Below are positions 43,369-50,916 of a stretch of DNA of 50,916 bases, piece by piece; position 1 is the stretch's first letter, and every line of letters starts with the position of its first letter. Origin of the DNA: Roseburia sp. (lineage in GTDB: Bacteria; Bacillota; Clostridia; Lachnospirales; Lachnospiraceae). A program made the position numbers and the translations under genes. The notes under the pieces were generated by a model. That model worked only from the letters and a program-made list of their open reading frames with translations, had not been told where the DNA came from and ran no database searches. The stretch lies in contig JAMPFA010000009.1 in NCBI GenBank assembly GCA_023664725.1, positions 1 to 50,916 on the forward strand, given 5' to 3'.

Positions 43369-44943
43369 ATGGGAATATATTTAAATCCGGAACCCGATAA
43401 ATTTATAGAGGCAATTAATTCTCCCATATATGTGGACAAATCTGAGCTGATCAGTTATACCAATTCCGTGTTGCGGACAAAGCAAAAATATATCTGTGTC
43501 AGCCGACCCAGACGGTTTGGCAAATCTATGGCGGCGGATATGTTGGCCGCCTATTACAGCAGAGGAGATTCAGGGAAGCTGTTTACGGGGCTTAAGATTA
43601 CAGAGGATGAAAGCTATGCCAAGCATCTTAATCGGTATGATACTATTTTTTTAAATATGCAGGAATTTCTCAGCCGGACAGACAGTATGGAATCTATGCT
43701 GATATTATTAAAAAAATCTGTCCTGCGGGATTTAGCGCTTAATTATCCGGATGTAGATTATTTTGATAAAACCGACCTGATTGCCAGTATGCAGGATATT
43801 TATCAGGCTGCAAAGATTCCGTTTGTTCTGATTATTGATGAATGGGACTGCATTTTCCGGGAATATCAGGATGATACCTGTGCCCAGAAAACATATTTGG
43901 ATTTTTTGCGGGATTTATTAAAGGATAAAGGATACATTTATCTTGCTTATATGACGGGTATTCTTCCCATTAAAAAATACGGAACACATTCTGCGCTGAA
44001 TATGTTTTCGGAATTTTCTATGACAAATCCCAGGCAATTGGCCAGGTTTGTAGGATTCACCCAGGAGGAAGTTCAAAATCTGGCAGAGGAATACCACAGA
44101 AGTATGTCAGATTTGAAAGAGTGGTATAACGGCTATCGATTTGAAGAAACAGGCGCAATATACAGCCCGAAATCAGTGGTTGAGGCAGTATTGTCCGGCG
44201 TCTGTGATGTTTATTGGAATAAGACAGAGACTTTTGAAGCCCTCAGGAATTATATTGATATGAACTTTGAGGGTTTGAAGGATAATGTTTTAAGTATGCT
44301 GGCGGGGGAGACTGTTTCTGTAAATACAGAACGTTTTTCCAATGATATGATAACGTTTGCCGGCAAGGACGATGTTTTGACGCTTTTGATCCATCTGGGA
44401 TATCTGGGATATGATTTCAGGGAGCAGAGTGTGTTTATCCCCAACAGTGAAATTCGCCGGGAATTTGTAAACGCCATTTCTGCTTCTGATTGGGGAGAAG
44501 TTTCCAAAGCATTAAAATTTTCTGCCGATACGCTCCGGGCAGTGTGGGAAAAAAGGGCATCCCAGGTTGCTAAGGCTATGGAGCAGGCGCATTTTGAAAC
44601 ATCCCATATTCAATACAATGATGAAAATGCATTGAGCTATACGATTTCCCTTGCCCTGTATGCCGCCAGAAATTTTTATACCCTGCACAGGGAGTTTCCT
44701 AGCGGAAAAGGAATTGCGGATATTGTGTTCCTTCCCAGAAAAAATCATATGGATAAACCAGCTCTTTTGGTGGAGTTGAAATGGAATAAAAGTGCGGAAG
44801 GAGCAATCGCACAGATAAAACAAAAAAAATATTGTGACAGTTTAAGAGATTATCATGGCAATCTCCTTCTGGTTGGTGTGAATTACGATGTAAAGACAAA
44901 AGAGCATGAATGTATTATTGAAGATGTGTCGTTTTTGGCTTAA
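43369..44943 (+). CDS. AAA-ATPase-like / PD-(D/E)XK nuclease domain protein (PF09820-DUF1703)
   Basis: A 524-residue protein. Residues ~1-210 form an AAA-ATPase-like domain with P-loop VSRPRRFGKSMAADML and Walker B VLIIDEWDCIF. The C-terminal ~120 residues are a PD-(D/E)XK nuclease of the DUF1703 type: FPSGKGIADIVFLP supplies the Asp and LLVELKWNK the ExK. Such proteins are highly multicopy in gut Clostridia and Bacteroidetes. A role in mobile DNA or defence is suspected but unproven. ATG 43369 begins the conserved GIYLNPEPDKF; the longer frame overlaps the ABC gene. It separates the two ABC units. Confidence 0.9.
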   Translation: MGIYLNPEPDKFIEAINSPIYVDKSELISYTNSVLRTKQKYICVSRPRRFGKSMAADMLAAYYSRGDSGKLFTGLKITEDESYAKHLNRYDTIFLNMQEFLSRTDSMESMLILLKKSVLRDLALNYPDVDYFDKTDLIASMQDIYQAAKIPFVLIIDEWDCIFREYQDDTCAQKTYLDFLRDLLKDKGYIYLAYMTGILPIKKYGTHSALNMFSEFSMTNPRQLARFVGFTQEEVQNLAEEYHRSMSDLKEWYNGYRFEETGAIYSPKSVVEAVLSGVCDVYWNKTETFEALRNYIDMNFEGLKDNVLSMLAGETVSVNTERFSNDMITFAGKDDVLTLLIHLGYLGYDFREQSVFIPNSEIRREFVNAISASDWGEVSKALKFSADTLRAVWEKRASQVAKAMEQAHFETSHIQYNDENALSYTISLALYAARNFYTLHREFPSGKGIADIVFLPRKNHMDKPALLVELKWNKSAEGAIAQIKQKKYCDSLRDYHGNLLLVGVNYDVKTKEHECIIEDVSFLA

Positions 44944-44988
44944 AAAGCCAGCGCACGTCAAAATTGACAAGATGCAACCGCAAATTGG

Positions 44989-45017
44989 CAGACAAAATGT
45001 GTCAGCAATCCTATAAT
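44989..45017 (+). promoter_or_regulatory. Promoter with overlapping inverted repeat, before the BceB-like gene
   Basis: CAGACA (44989-44994) and perfect TATAAT (45012-45017) with 17 bases between. An inverted repeat GCAGACA-AAATG-TGTCAGC (one mismatch) covers the -35, suggesting operator control. AGGAGG precedes the ATG 45046 further on. Confidence 0.6.
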
Positions 45018-45045
45018 TACAGACAAAACATTTGGAGGTGATTAT

Positions 45046-46992
45046 ATGAGAAAGCTGGCATTTTTTTTGCAGTTTTACAGAAATCAGAAAATGAAGTTTC
45101 TGATCCTGGTCTGTATCTTTGCTTTTGCCGGGGCAATCCTTTCCTGTTCCTTATTGGTGCGAAGCAACAACAAAGCATACGCCAGGGCACAGGCACAGGC
45201 TTGGGTGCAGGATGATCATGCGGCTTTGTCACCGTTTGGTGATGATTTGGAGAAAGAACTTGACAGGGACTTATCCGTGTTCACTCTAATGGGAAGGGTG
45301 ATGACCGTTTTTGTCGTTGCAAGTATCCTCATCGTGGCATGGGGGTGCACCAGTATTTTGATGTTTCAAAACAATGCCATGCAAAAGTCCCATGCTATGC
45401 TAAAGATCTTTGGCATGGGAAAGAGGGATATTTTTATACGGGCGCTGACAGAGGGGATTTCCTTCGGCCTGTTGGGCAGCATTTTGGGGGATTTGGGAGG
45501 ATACTTTCTGTTTTCCCATCTCTCCAGGAAGCTTTGCAATATCGATGCGTTCGTTCCGATGTTTTCCTTTGAGATGCTGAAAATCCTTTTTCTGGTGGTG
45601 TGCATCCTTACCGTGATCGCTTTTTTTGGAAGCCTGATCTCAGGGCTGTCTATTTATGAAATGCCCATTGTCTATCTGCTTTATGGGAGGAACGGGGAGA
45701 AGGAGAAGCAGACAAACCGGATCTATGGGGTTTTAGAGTTTGCCATACTGTATGTATTGATTTCCTTTTTGTTCTGGAAAAGTCGGAAAGAAATCAATGT
45801 GGTGCTTGTCATCTGCGGCGTGATACTCCTTTTACTTCTTGGGATTTTTACGCTTTTTTTTCATGAGCAGGGTAAGAAGCGGAACCATGGAATCAAAGTT
45901 CTGGAGAAAATCTCCGGCATCAGCTACCGTTTTTTGTGCAGCAGGCATAAGAGAGATGCCATGCTGGCGGCTACGGTATCGGTGGGAGCGATTCTTATCT
46001 GTGTGACGGCAAATTTTATCTTTGATTTTCGGGTGTCTCTTCGGGATGCTTTTAGCAAGAATGAAGGGTACACTACGGTGGTGGAGGTTCCCGGCCTTAT
46101 GGAGCAGGGAAGGGTGCAGGAAATTTTGGATCAGAACGGATACCGGTATACGAAAGGGTATACAAAAATCATTAAATATAGGGATATCGGCGTGGCTCAT
46201 GACGAGGACAAAGATGACTACGACAGTTTTTTTGCACTGGTGATCGATGGGCAGACGGCGGACATAGAAACCTTTCAAGTGCCGGAGGGATGTTTTGCTT
46301 CGGAGAACTATTTTTCCTATCGCTGCAATTTGGAACTGAGGGAAGAGAGCGATATTTTTGGCAAGGAGTTGAAATTTTATAAGAGAACTCATCAGGGCGG
46401 CGGGATGGTGAGCATATTCCCTTACAATTTTATCATAAACAAAAGCGATTTTGGATGGGAGATGGATGATACCTGGGATACAGTATACATACTGAATGTC
46501 GACAGGGAATCCGAAGTGCAGCTGGAAAATCTCACGGCAGGAGAGAGGTGCATGATGATTACCACAACGGAGGAAGTGAACCAACTGGTGAGGCTTCTGT
46601 CGGATTATCTGAGCATTGTGGCTGTGATAGGGGTTATGATTGTTCTTGTGACGGGGACATTTTTCTACTCCATGGTGCGAAGCGATCTTTTGTCAAGGTC
46701 AAAAGAGATGTTTTTGTACCGTGTGTACGGGGCATCCAGAAGAAAGGCATTCTGGGTGATATTTCTGGAATACCTGATGATTGCCTGGATAGCATCGGCC
46801 TGTGTGATTGCGGCATCCATGCTGGTCGGAGGCTTTGTTTACGGTATTTTATTGGGAACTTACTATCCCCTGACCATGCCGGTGATAGCGGTTACGGTCG
46901 TGGCGGTGACGCTGTTTGTATTGGGGTGCTGTTACATAGCCCAGTGGATGAATTTCAGGGGCGGAAAAATGGAAATGATTCGAGATGAGTAG
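45046..46992 (+). CDS. BceB-like FtsX-domain ABC permease
   Basis: A 648-residue permease with the Bce/Vra-type topology: one N-terminal helix (about 13-33), three around 80-200, two at 225-280, one near 300-325, a large extracellular domain of ~190 residues (330-520), and three C-terminal helices. The second FtsX core holds MFLYRVYGASRRKAFWVIFL. BceAB-type transporters free cell-wall targets from peptide antibiotics such as bacitracin. The usual BceRS two-component genes are absent here. The ATPase gene follows after 17 bases. Confidence 0.9.
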   Translation: MRKLAFFLQFYRNQKMKFLILVCIFAFAGAILSCSLLVRSNNKAYARAQAQAWVQDDHAALSPFGDDLEKELDRDLSVFTLMGRVMTVFVVASILIVAWGCTSILMFQNNAMQKSHAMLKIFGMGKRDIFIRALTEGISFGLLGSILGDLGGYFLFSHLSRKLCNIDAFVPMFSFEMLKILFLVVCILTVIAFFGSLISGLSIYEMPIVYLLYGRNGEKEKQTNRIYGVLEFAILYVLISFLFWKSRKEINVVLVICGVILLLLLGIFTLFFHEQGKKRNHGIKVLEKISGISYRFLCSRHKRDAMLAATVSVGAILICVTANFIFDFRVSLRDAFSKNEGYTTVVEVPGLMEQGRVQEILDQNGYRYTKGYTKIIKYRDIGVAHDEDKDDYDSFFALVIDGQTADIETFQVPEGCFASENYFSYRCNLELREESDIFGKELKFYKRTHQGGGMVSIFPYNFIINKSDFGWEMDDTWDTVYILNVDRESEVQLENLTAGERCMMITTTEEVNQLVRLLSDYLSIVAVIGVMIVLVTGTFFYSMVRSDLLSRSKEMFLYRVYGASRRKAFWVIFLEYLMIAWIASACVIAASMLVGGFVYGILLGTYYPLTMPVIAVTVVAVTLFVLGCCYIAQWMNFRGGKMEMIRDE

Positions 46993-47009
46993 AAAGAAGG
47001 TAAATGATT

Positions 47010-47672
47010 ATGATCAGAGCAGAGCATATTTCAAAAAGTATTCAGGCAGGAGATAAGACGGAGTATATTTTAAATGACATTTCTTTTGAGCTGCAAAAGA
47101 GCACGATCACAGCTATTGTGGGAAAAAGCGGATGCGGAAAAAGCACTTTGCTGTCTATTTTAAGCGGGATTGACAAGCCCACAGCGGGGAAGGTTTATCT
47201 GGACAAAAAAGATTATTATTCCCTGGAGAGAAAAGAGCAGGAAAAATTCCGAAATGAAAATATCGGGATTTTGTTTCAGAACTATCATCTAATCCCAGAG
47301 CTGACCTGCGAGGAAAATATCAGGATGCCGCTGGTGTTTTCTGACAAAAAACTGGAGAGCGGCAGAGTGAAAAAGATGATCAACAGCGTGGGACTTCAAA
47401 AGAAACGGAGGCTGTATCCCAAGCAGATGTCCGGCGGGGAGCAGCAGAGGACGGCGATTGTCCGGGCATTGATCAATAAGCCCTCGATCTTGTATGCGGA
47501 TGAGCCTACCGGGGCATTGGATTCAGACACAGGGAACAGTGTGATTAAATTCCTGGTAAAGTGCGCCCATGAGCAGGGGCTGACGGTCTTGCTTGTCACG
47601 CATGATATGGGGATTGCAGATCAGTGTGATGCGGTCATTCGGATGGAGAACGGAAGAATTGTGCCGGAATAG
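47010..47672 (+). CDS. BceA-like ABC transporter ATPase
   Basis: A 220-residue ATPase with Walker A GKSGCGKSTL, Q-loop ILFQNYHLI, signature MSGGEQQRTA, Walker [14 protein letters not shown] and switch His in VTHDMG. All are intact. ATG 47010 is chosen because AGAAGG ends nine bases upstream; ATG 47004 is an alternative two codons earlier. It pairs with the upstream BceB-like permease. Its C-terminal core resembles the decayed ATPase at the left end of the window. Confidence 0.94.
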   Translation: MIRAEHISKSIQAGDKTEYILNDISFELQKSTITAIVGKSGCGKSTLLSILSGIDKPTAGKVYLDKKDYYSLERKEQEKFRNENIGILFQNYHLIPELTCEENIRMPLVFSDKKLESGRVKKMINSVGLQKKRRLYPKQMSGGEQQRTAIVRALINKPSILYADEPTGALDSDTGNSVIKFLVKCAHEQGLTVLLVTHDMGIADQCDAVIRMENGRIVPE

Positions 47673-47719
47673 ATATTTTTGCATACCTTAAAGTAAATGA
47701 AAAAGAAAATGTAGGTAGT

Positions 47720-48283
47720 ATGAGAGATTGCCAATATCGGTTAAATCCGGAAACAGAGAAATACTTAGAGAAGTATCGTCACATTTTATATGAGATGATA
47801 AAAGGCATGGATGAGGCAAGGCTAAAAGACAGCATTTCCTATAATTTTATTGTGCAGATGATCCCCCATCATCTGGCAGCCATTGAGATGTCTGAAAATC
47901 TTTTAGCCTACTGCTCCCTGCCAGCATTGAAAGAGATTGCAGAGGGAATTATTATTGAGCAGACAAAAGGCATAGGGGATATGCTTGAAATTGAAGAGGA
48001 GTGTGAGATGTGCCGAAGTACTCCCTGCCAGCTAAACAGGTTTCAGGGAAGGATAAACCAGATCAGGCAGATGATGTTTTTCCAGATGCGTCACGCCTAT
48101 GGGGATAATAATATATCCTGCAATTTTATGCGGGAAATGATACCGCATCACATGGGGGCAGTGCGCATGTCGAAAACTGCGCTGGAATTTCAAATCTGCC
48201 CGGAGCTTGTTCCAATTTTGCAATCCATTATTACTTCCCAGGAGCATGGGATTATGCAGATGCGGGAGTTGATGCGGAAATAA
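47720..48283 (+). CDS. DUF305-type protein with two HH repeats
   Basis: A 187-residue helical protein with two related halves, each carrying the DUF305 signature: FIVQMIPHHLAAIEMSE near residue 43 and FMREMIPHHMGAVRMSK near residue 139. A CEMC...C cluster sits between (EECEMCRSTPC). DUF305 proteins form ferritin-like four-helix bundles and are often found with metal or copper handling genes; here no such neighbour exists. There is no signal peptide, so it is cytoplasmic. The gap to the ATPase gene is 48 bases with no terminator, so it may share that transcript. Confidence 0.85.
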   Translation: MRDCQYRLNPETEKYLEKYRHILYEMIKGMDEARLKDSISYNFIVQMIPHHLAAIEMSENLLAYCSLPALKEIAEGIIIEQTKGIGDMLEIEEECEMCRSTPCQLNRFQGRINQIRQMMFFQMRHAYGDNNISCNFMREMIPHHMGAVRMSKTALEFQICPELVPILQSIITSQEHGIMQMRELMRK

Positions 48284-48361
48284 AAGATTGCTCCTTGACC
48301 TGCCTGCCGCTTTTGCCTTATGATAGGGTTTATAAAGAATGATCAGAGAAAAGGAGATTTT

Positions 48362-49065
48362 ATGGGTATCAGGCATGTGGCAAGTTATGCAGAAGACTGC
48401 TGGCGGGAAGAAGCGGTAAATATCGGAAACAAAACAGGAGATAATATAGGGCTTACAGGTGTGAAGAAGCAGGAAATACTGGGGTTTGGAGGCTGTTTCA
48501 ACGAATTGGGATGGGAGGCGCTTCAACTTCTTCCGGAGGAGATCAGAAATTTCCTTCCTGTAAGTGGAATGGAGAAGATATGAGAGTGTTTATCAGAGAC
48601 TATCCGGAACTGCATTACATGCAGACGGAAAGTGAGTGTGGGGACGGAAAAAATACATGGGAGCACATGGAGTACATTTTCAATCAGATGTGGTTTTATT
48701 TTCGGCATGGAGCAGAGCGATATACCTATTGGAATATGGTGCTTTTGGAAGGTGGAATTTCCACGTGGGGATGGACACAGAATTCTCTTTGTATGGTAAA
48801 TCCTGAAACGGGGGAATTAACGCTTCAGCCGGAGTTTTATCTGATGAAGCATTTTTCTCACTTTGTAAAAAAGGGAGCCAAGCTGCTTGAAACCAGGGGG
48901 CATTGGACCAGCAATACCATAGCTTTTGAAAATCCGGATGGTTCCATTGTTCTTGTCGTTGGAAACTGTGTGAACAGGGACAGAGAGTTTTGCTTTGTGC
49001 ATGAGGAAAAAGCGTTTTCGGCAGAAATCAAGGCGCACAGTGTTCATACCTTTGTAATCGATTAA
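48362..49065 (+). pseudogene. GH30 glycoside hydrolase (glucosylceramidase family), two internal deletions
   Basis: The start (ATG 48362, GGAG upstream) reads the GH30 front ILGFGGCFNELGWEALQLLP. After EEIRNF the frame leaves the family. The other frame resumes with WNGEDMRVFIRDY, then at once PELHYMQTESECGDG, which holds the nucleophile Glu, and continues to a normal C-terminal beta domain ending at 49065. Family members have ~270 more residues between these pieces, including the acid/base Glu (normally in an NEP motif). Two deletions therefore removed most of the barrel, and the enzyme is dead. Confidence 0.85.
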
Positions 49066-49083
49066 GGCCGGGGAGAGAAAGCA

Positions 49084-49686
49084 ATGGATATGGAATACCA
49101 GGAAGGGTACAGGATAAAGCAGCTTAGCTGGGAGGAAATACGGCGTTTATATGATGCAAATATGCAGCAGGATTTTCCCATTCAGGAGATAAAATCTTTT
49201 GACATGATTGAAGACTTACACCGGAGAGGATTAAATAAATCATACGGTCTTTGGAAGGGAAATGAGACAGAATTATCTGCATATGCCATTTTTGAAAGGG
49301 CATATCAGGGAAATGTCTGGCTTTTAGATTACTTTGCAGTTGACAGGAAAAAAAGAGGGACTGGCCTTGGTTCGATTTTTCTGGACCAGATGGTGGCTGT
49401 ATTAAAAGAGACGGCAGTGGATGCGGTATTTTTGGAAATAGAGAGGATCGAAAAAGCTGAGGATGAGAAACAGCGGCTGGTTCGGGAGCGAAGAAAAAAC
49501 TTTTATCTGAAAAACGGGCTAATAGAGACAAAAGTTTTTACTGTGGCAGATGGGGGGATGGATTATGAGATTCTCTGTCTCCCGGTACAAAAAAAGATTG
49601 TGGGACAAGCTGCAGGGGAAAAGATGAGGCAGATTTATGAGACATTTTTTGAGAAAGGTTCTTATGAGATTTATATAGAGAATTAA
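49084..49686 (+). CDS. GNAT family N-acetyltransferase
   Basis: A 200-residue GCN5-related acetyltransferase. The acetyl-CoA binding motif A is seen as DYFAVDRKKRGTGLGSIFLDQM (about residues 83-104), with the EIERIEKAEDE strand-helix and FYLKNGLIE near the end. The acceptor is unknown. It starts 18 bases after the GH30 relic, with GGGGAGAAAG upstream. The frame is intact although its flanks are both decayed genes. Confidence 0.9.
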   Translation: MDMEYQEGYRIKQLSWEEIRRLYDANMQQDFPIQEIKSFDMIEDLHRRGLNKSYGLWKGNETELSAYAIFERAYQGNVWLLDYFAVDRKKRGTGLGSIFLDQMVAVLKETAVDAVFLEIERIEKAEDEKQRLVRERRKNFYLKNGLIETKVFTVADGGMDYEILCLPVQKKIVGQAAGEKMRQIYETFFEKGSYEIYIEN

Positions 49687-49734
49687 TGTGTATTTCTGTA
49701 TGGGGATGTTTCCGCAGGGCAAAGAGGAAAGAGC

Positions 49735-49944
49735 ATGGAAAGGTTGATTTTTTTGGAGGATAGTTTTGAATCGGGAAAAACGCCGGAAGAGATTTGGGAT
49801 TTGCTAAATTCTGTAACTGCGCCGTCAAAACAGGGATTCTATACTCGAGGAGACAGCGAATTTATTGGAAAAGTCAATGTGTCAGAGTTTAATATTATCA
49901 GAAATATAGTTTACCACAATTCCTTCCAAAACTGTGTTTTCTAA
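49735..49944 (+). CDS. Hypothetical protein, possibly truncated (69 aa)
   Basis: ATG 49735 is preceded by AAAGAGGAAAG. The N-terminal ~45 residues look protein-like (LIFLEDSFESGKTPEEIWDL). From about 49882 the DNA is the antisense of a DUF3368-type gene end, so the last 20 residues are probably out of original context and the gene may have been cut by the rearrangement that brought that remnant. I do not recognise the family. Confidence 0.4.
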   Translation: MERLIFLEDSFESGKTPEEIWDLLNSVTAPSKQGFYTRGDSEFIGKVNVSEFNIIRNIVYHNSFQNCVF

Positions 49945-50032
49945 TGCAGAATCTATATAAAAACCATGCTGTTTCATTTCGGTTAATAAAGGTTGAACTT
50001 GTTCTATGATACCTTGTTTCTTTGGCCGAATT
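49882..50032 (-). pseudogene. C-terminal remnant of a DUF3368 (PIN-like) protein
   Basis: On the minus strand the frame reads PKKQGIIEQVQPLLTEMKQH, then GFYIDSALENTVL, ending with TGA at 49882-49884. This matches the C-terminus of DUF3368 proteins (VapC-like PIN fold, often in toxin-antitoxin pairs). Upstream of about 50030 the frame gives no more family sequence, so the catalytic part is gone. Between 50033 and 50216 I can identify nothing firmly; one minus-strand stretch (SYAITHSVTRAVSTAGG) looks protein-like but unassigned. Confidence 0.6.
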
Positions 50033-50216
50033 CCACACATGTCCCCCAGCAGTGCTTACAGCACGGGTGACAGAATGGGTAATGGCATAGGAAAAAGTGG
50101 AGGCAAAGTGATTGTTTTCTCCTTTTTTGTAGAAAAGAGGATGCTCTATGCCAATCATATCCGTGTGATTGACAGAATTTGTCCCGTAAGTCTGTTTTAT
50201 ATTTTCCTTTCATGCT

Positions 50217-50916
50217 TTAGCGGGTACCTACCAGTCTCGGCAGATCTCTGATGATTTCCACCATAAACCAGTCGGGAAGGCTCTCTGCCTCGTCGGAGGC
50301 CACTGTCATCTGGGCGATTATGTCGTCAAGCATATGTGAGTTACTGATATTTTTTGTGTATGCCAGGACCTGGGGGTGGAAAAGGGTTCTTCCGTCTTCG
50401 GGGGTTCCGAAAAAAGGTGGTCAGGCCGCTGTGAGATATAGTCAGTCACCCAGGGGTGCAGATCTGCATTTTGTGCCTATTTGATCCACTGCCTTGCATC
50501 TGCTTTCATCTGGTCATGAAACATGCGGTTGATCAGGGCGGAGGACATAGTTTTTACAATGGCGCTGTCCCCTGCCCGATTTCTGGCACCCACCACTATA
50601 CTGCCCTCCGGCAGATAATATTCCCCAATCCTTCTCTCATGGATCAGGCTGTAAAATGCTTTCTGGACTTCCTGGGAGCATGCGTTTAATTCGTCTAAAA
50701 ACAGAACATATGGCTCTTTTCTGGCTATCATTTTTGGTGGGAGAAATTCAGAAGTTTCCCCTTTGATCTGGGGGATTCCAATGATATCCTCCGGGGCGAG
50801 CTGGCTTCCTAAAAGGGACACACAGGGAAGACCTACTTCTTCTGCAAATTTTTCCACCTTACCTTTCGACTGGCACGCACCTGGTTTCGCATGCACAAGC
50901 CGTATCCCCAGCTTTG
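50217..50916 (-). pseudogene. MoxR-type AAA ATPase, broken and cut by the right edge
   Basis: The minus-strand frame entering at the right edge reads FAEEVGLPCVSLLGSQLAPE, DIIGIPQI, VLFLDELNACSQEVQKAFYS and LINRMFHDQMKADARQWIK: the core of a MoxR/dynein-related ATPase with Walker B LFLDEL. A TAG stops it at 50477, but the same frame continues with ADLHPWVTDYISQRPDHLF and EPPKTEEPFSTPRSW, so the stop is a nonsense mutation. A frameshift follows near 50340, after which MLDDIIAQMTVASDEAESLP leads to the natural end. The expected GKS Walker A reads KPGACQSKGK and is damaged. Upstream parts lie outside the window. Confidence 0.82.

Noticed and set aside
44944..44988. Relation between the GTCAAAATTGAC stretch here and the hairpins at 4336 and 8732
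   Set aside because: They share only short GTCAAAA/TTTTGAC pieces; no extended alignment is visible, so a repeat family is not claimed.
50033..50216. A minus-strand protein around SYAITHSVTRAVSTAGG
   Set aside because: It has no start with a ribosome binding site, no recognised family, and runs out of frame into the DUF3368 remnant.
1..50916. tRNA, rRNA, CRISPR arrays, complete IS elements or prophage
   Set aside because: None was seen on reading both strands; only an IS1182-type fragment at 36064-36228 was found. A covariance-model scan would be needed to exclude small RNAs.

Overview
The window looks like a chromosomal segment of a sporulating, probably motile gut member of the Lachnospiraceae (Firmicutes, Clostridia). 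The basis is: strong AGGAGG-type ribosome binding sites, a SpoIID-SpoIIQ pair, LytM, BlaI/M56, BceAB-like and FtsX families typical of this group, a preQ1-I riboswitch before queT, and a Gram-positive LexA box. The genus cannot be fixed from the sequence alone. I saw no rRNA, tRNA or CRISPR array.

Layout. 1-800: end of an unknown gene with its terminator, then a decayed ABC ATPase. 866-4304: two small genes, metG and tatD. 4380-6563 (minus): a radical SAM protein and its partner (TIGR03916/TIGR03915-type), with a LexA-like box at the promoter. 6771-11668: rsmA, spoIID, spoIIQ, a GIY-YIG protein and a DbpA-like helicase. 11834-14238: an EcsC protein overlapping a hybrid histidine kinase. 14309-14867: preQ1 riboswitch and queT. 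15058-17746: an ECF sigma factor with a membrane beta-propeller protein. 17841-22643 (minus): an EAL protein, and a chemoreceptor paired with an orphan solute-binding lipoprotein.

22776-31883 is a carbohydrate-acid module. It has a ketopantoate-reductase-like gene and a cyclase-family hydrolase (minus), then GntR and LacI regulators, an AEC carrier, a DlgD (YiaK)-like reductase, a YiaL-like protein and a TRAP transporter. The last five recall E. coli yiaKLMNO, so 2,3-diketo-L-gulonate or a related sugar acid is the likely substrate. Palindromes inside or next to the promoters are probable GntR and LacI operators.

32047-34146 is an AT-rich defence-like island. It has a good promoter, a stub resembling an ImmA/IrrE N-terminus, a class III nucleotide-cyclase-like gene broken by two compensating small insertions, and an intact three-helix membrane protein resembling the Pycsar effector PycTM. 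I read it as a degenerate or phase-broken Pycsar-type anti-phage system with an enlarged cyclase.

34195 to the end is accessory DNA: a MATE pump, a HicBA pair with frameshifted HicA, an IS1182-type fragment, a BlaI-M56-small secreted protein operon, a broken Rpn-type nuclease, and an XRE membrane regulator. An 84% identical 109-base regulatory repeat stands before the XRE gene and before the first of two peptide-type ABC exporters. An AAA/PD-(D/E)XK protein lies between the exporters. Then come a DUF305 protein, a gutted GH30 glycosidase, a GNAT enzyme, and remnants of a DUF3368 protein and a MoxR-type ATPase that runs off the right edge.
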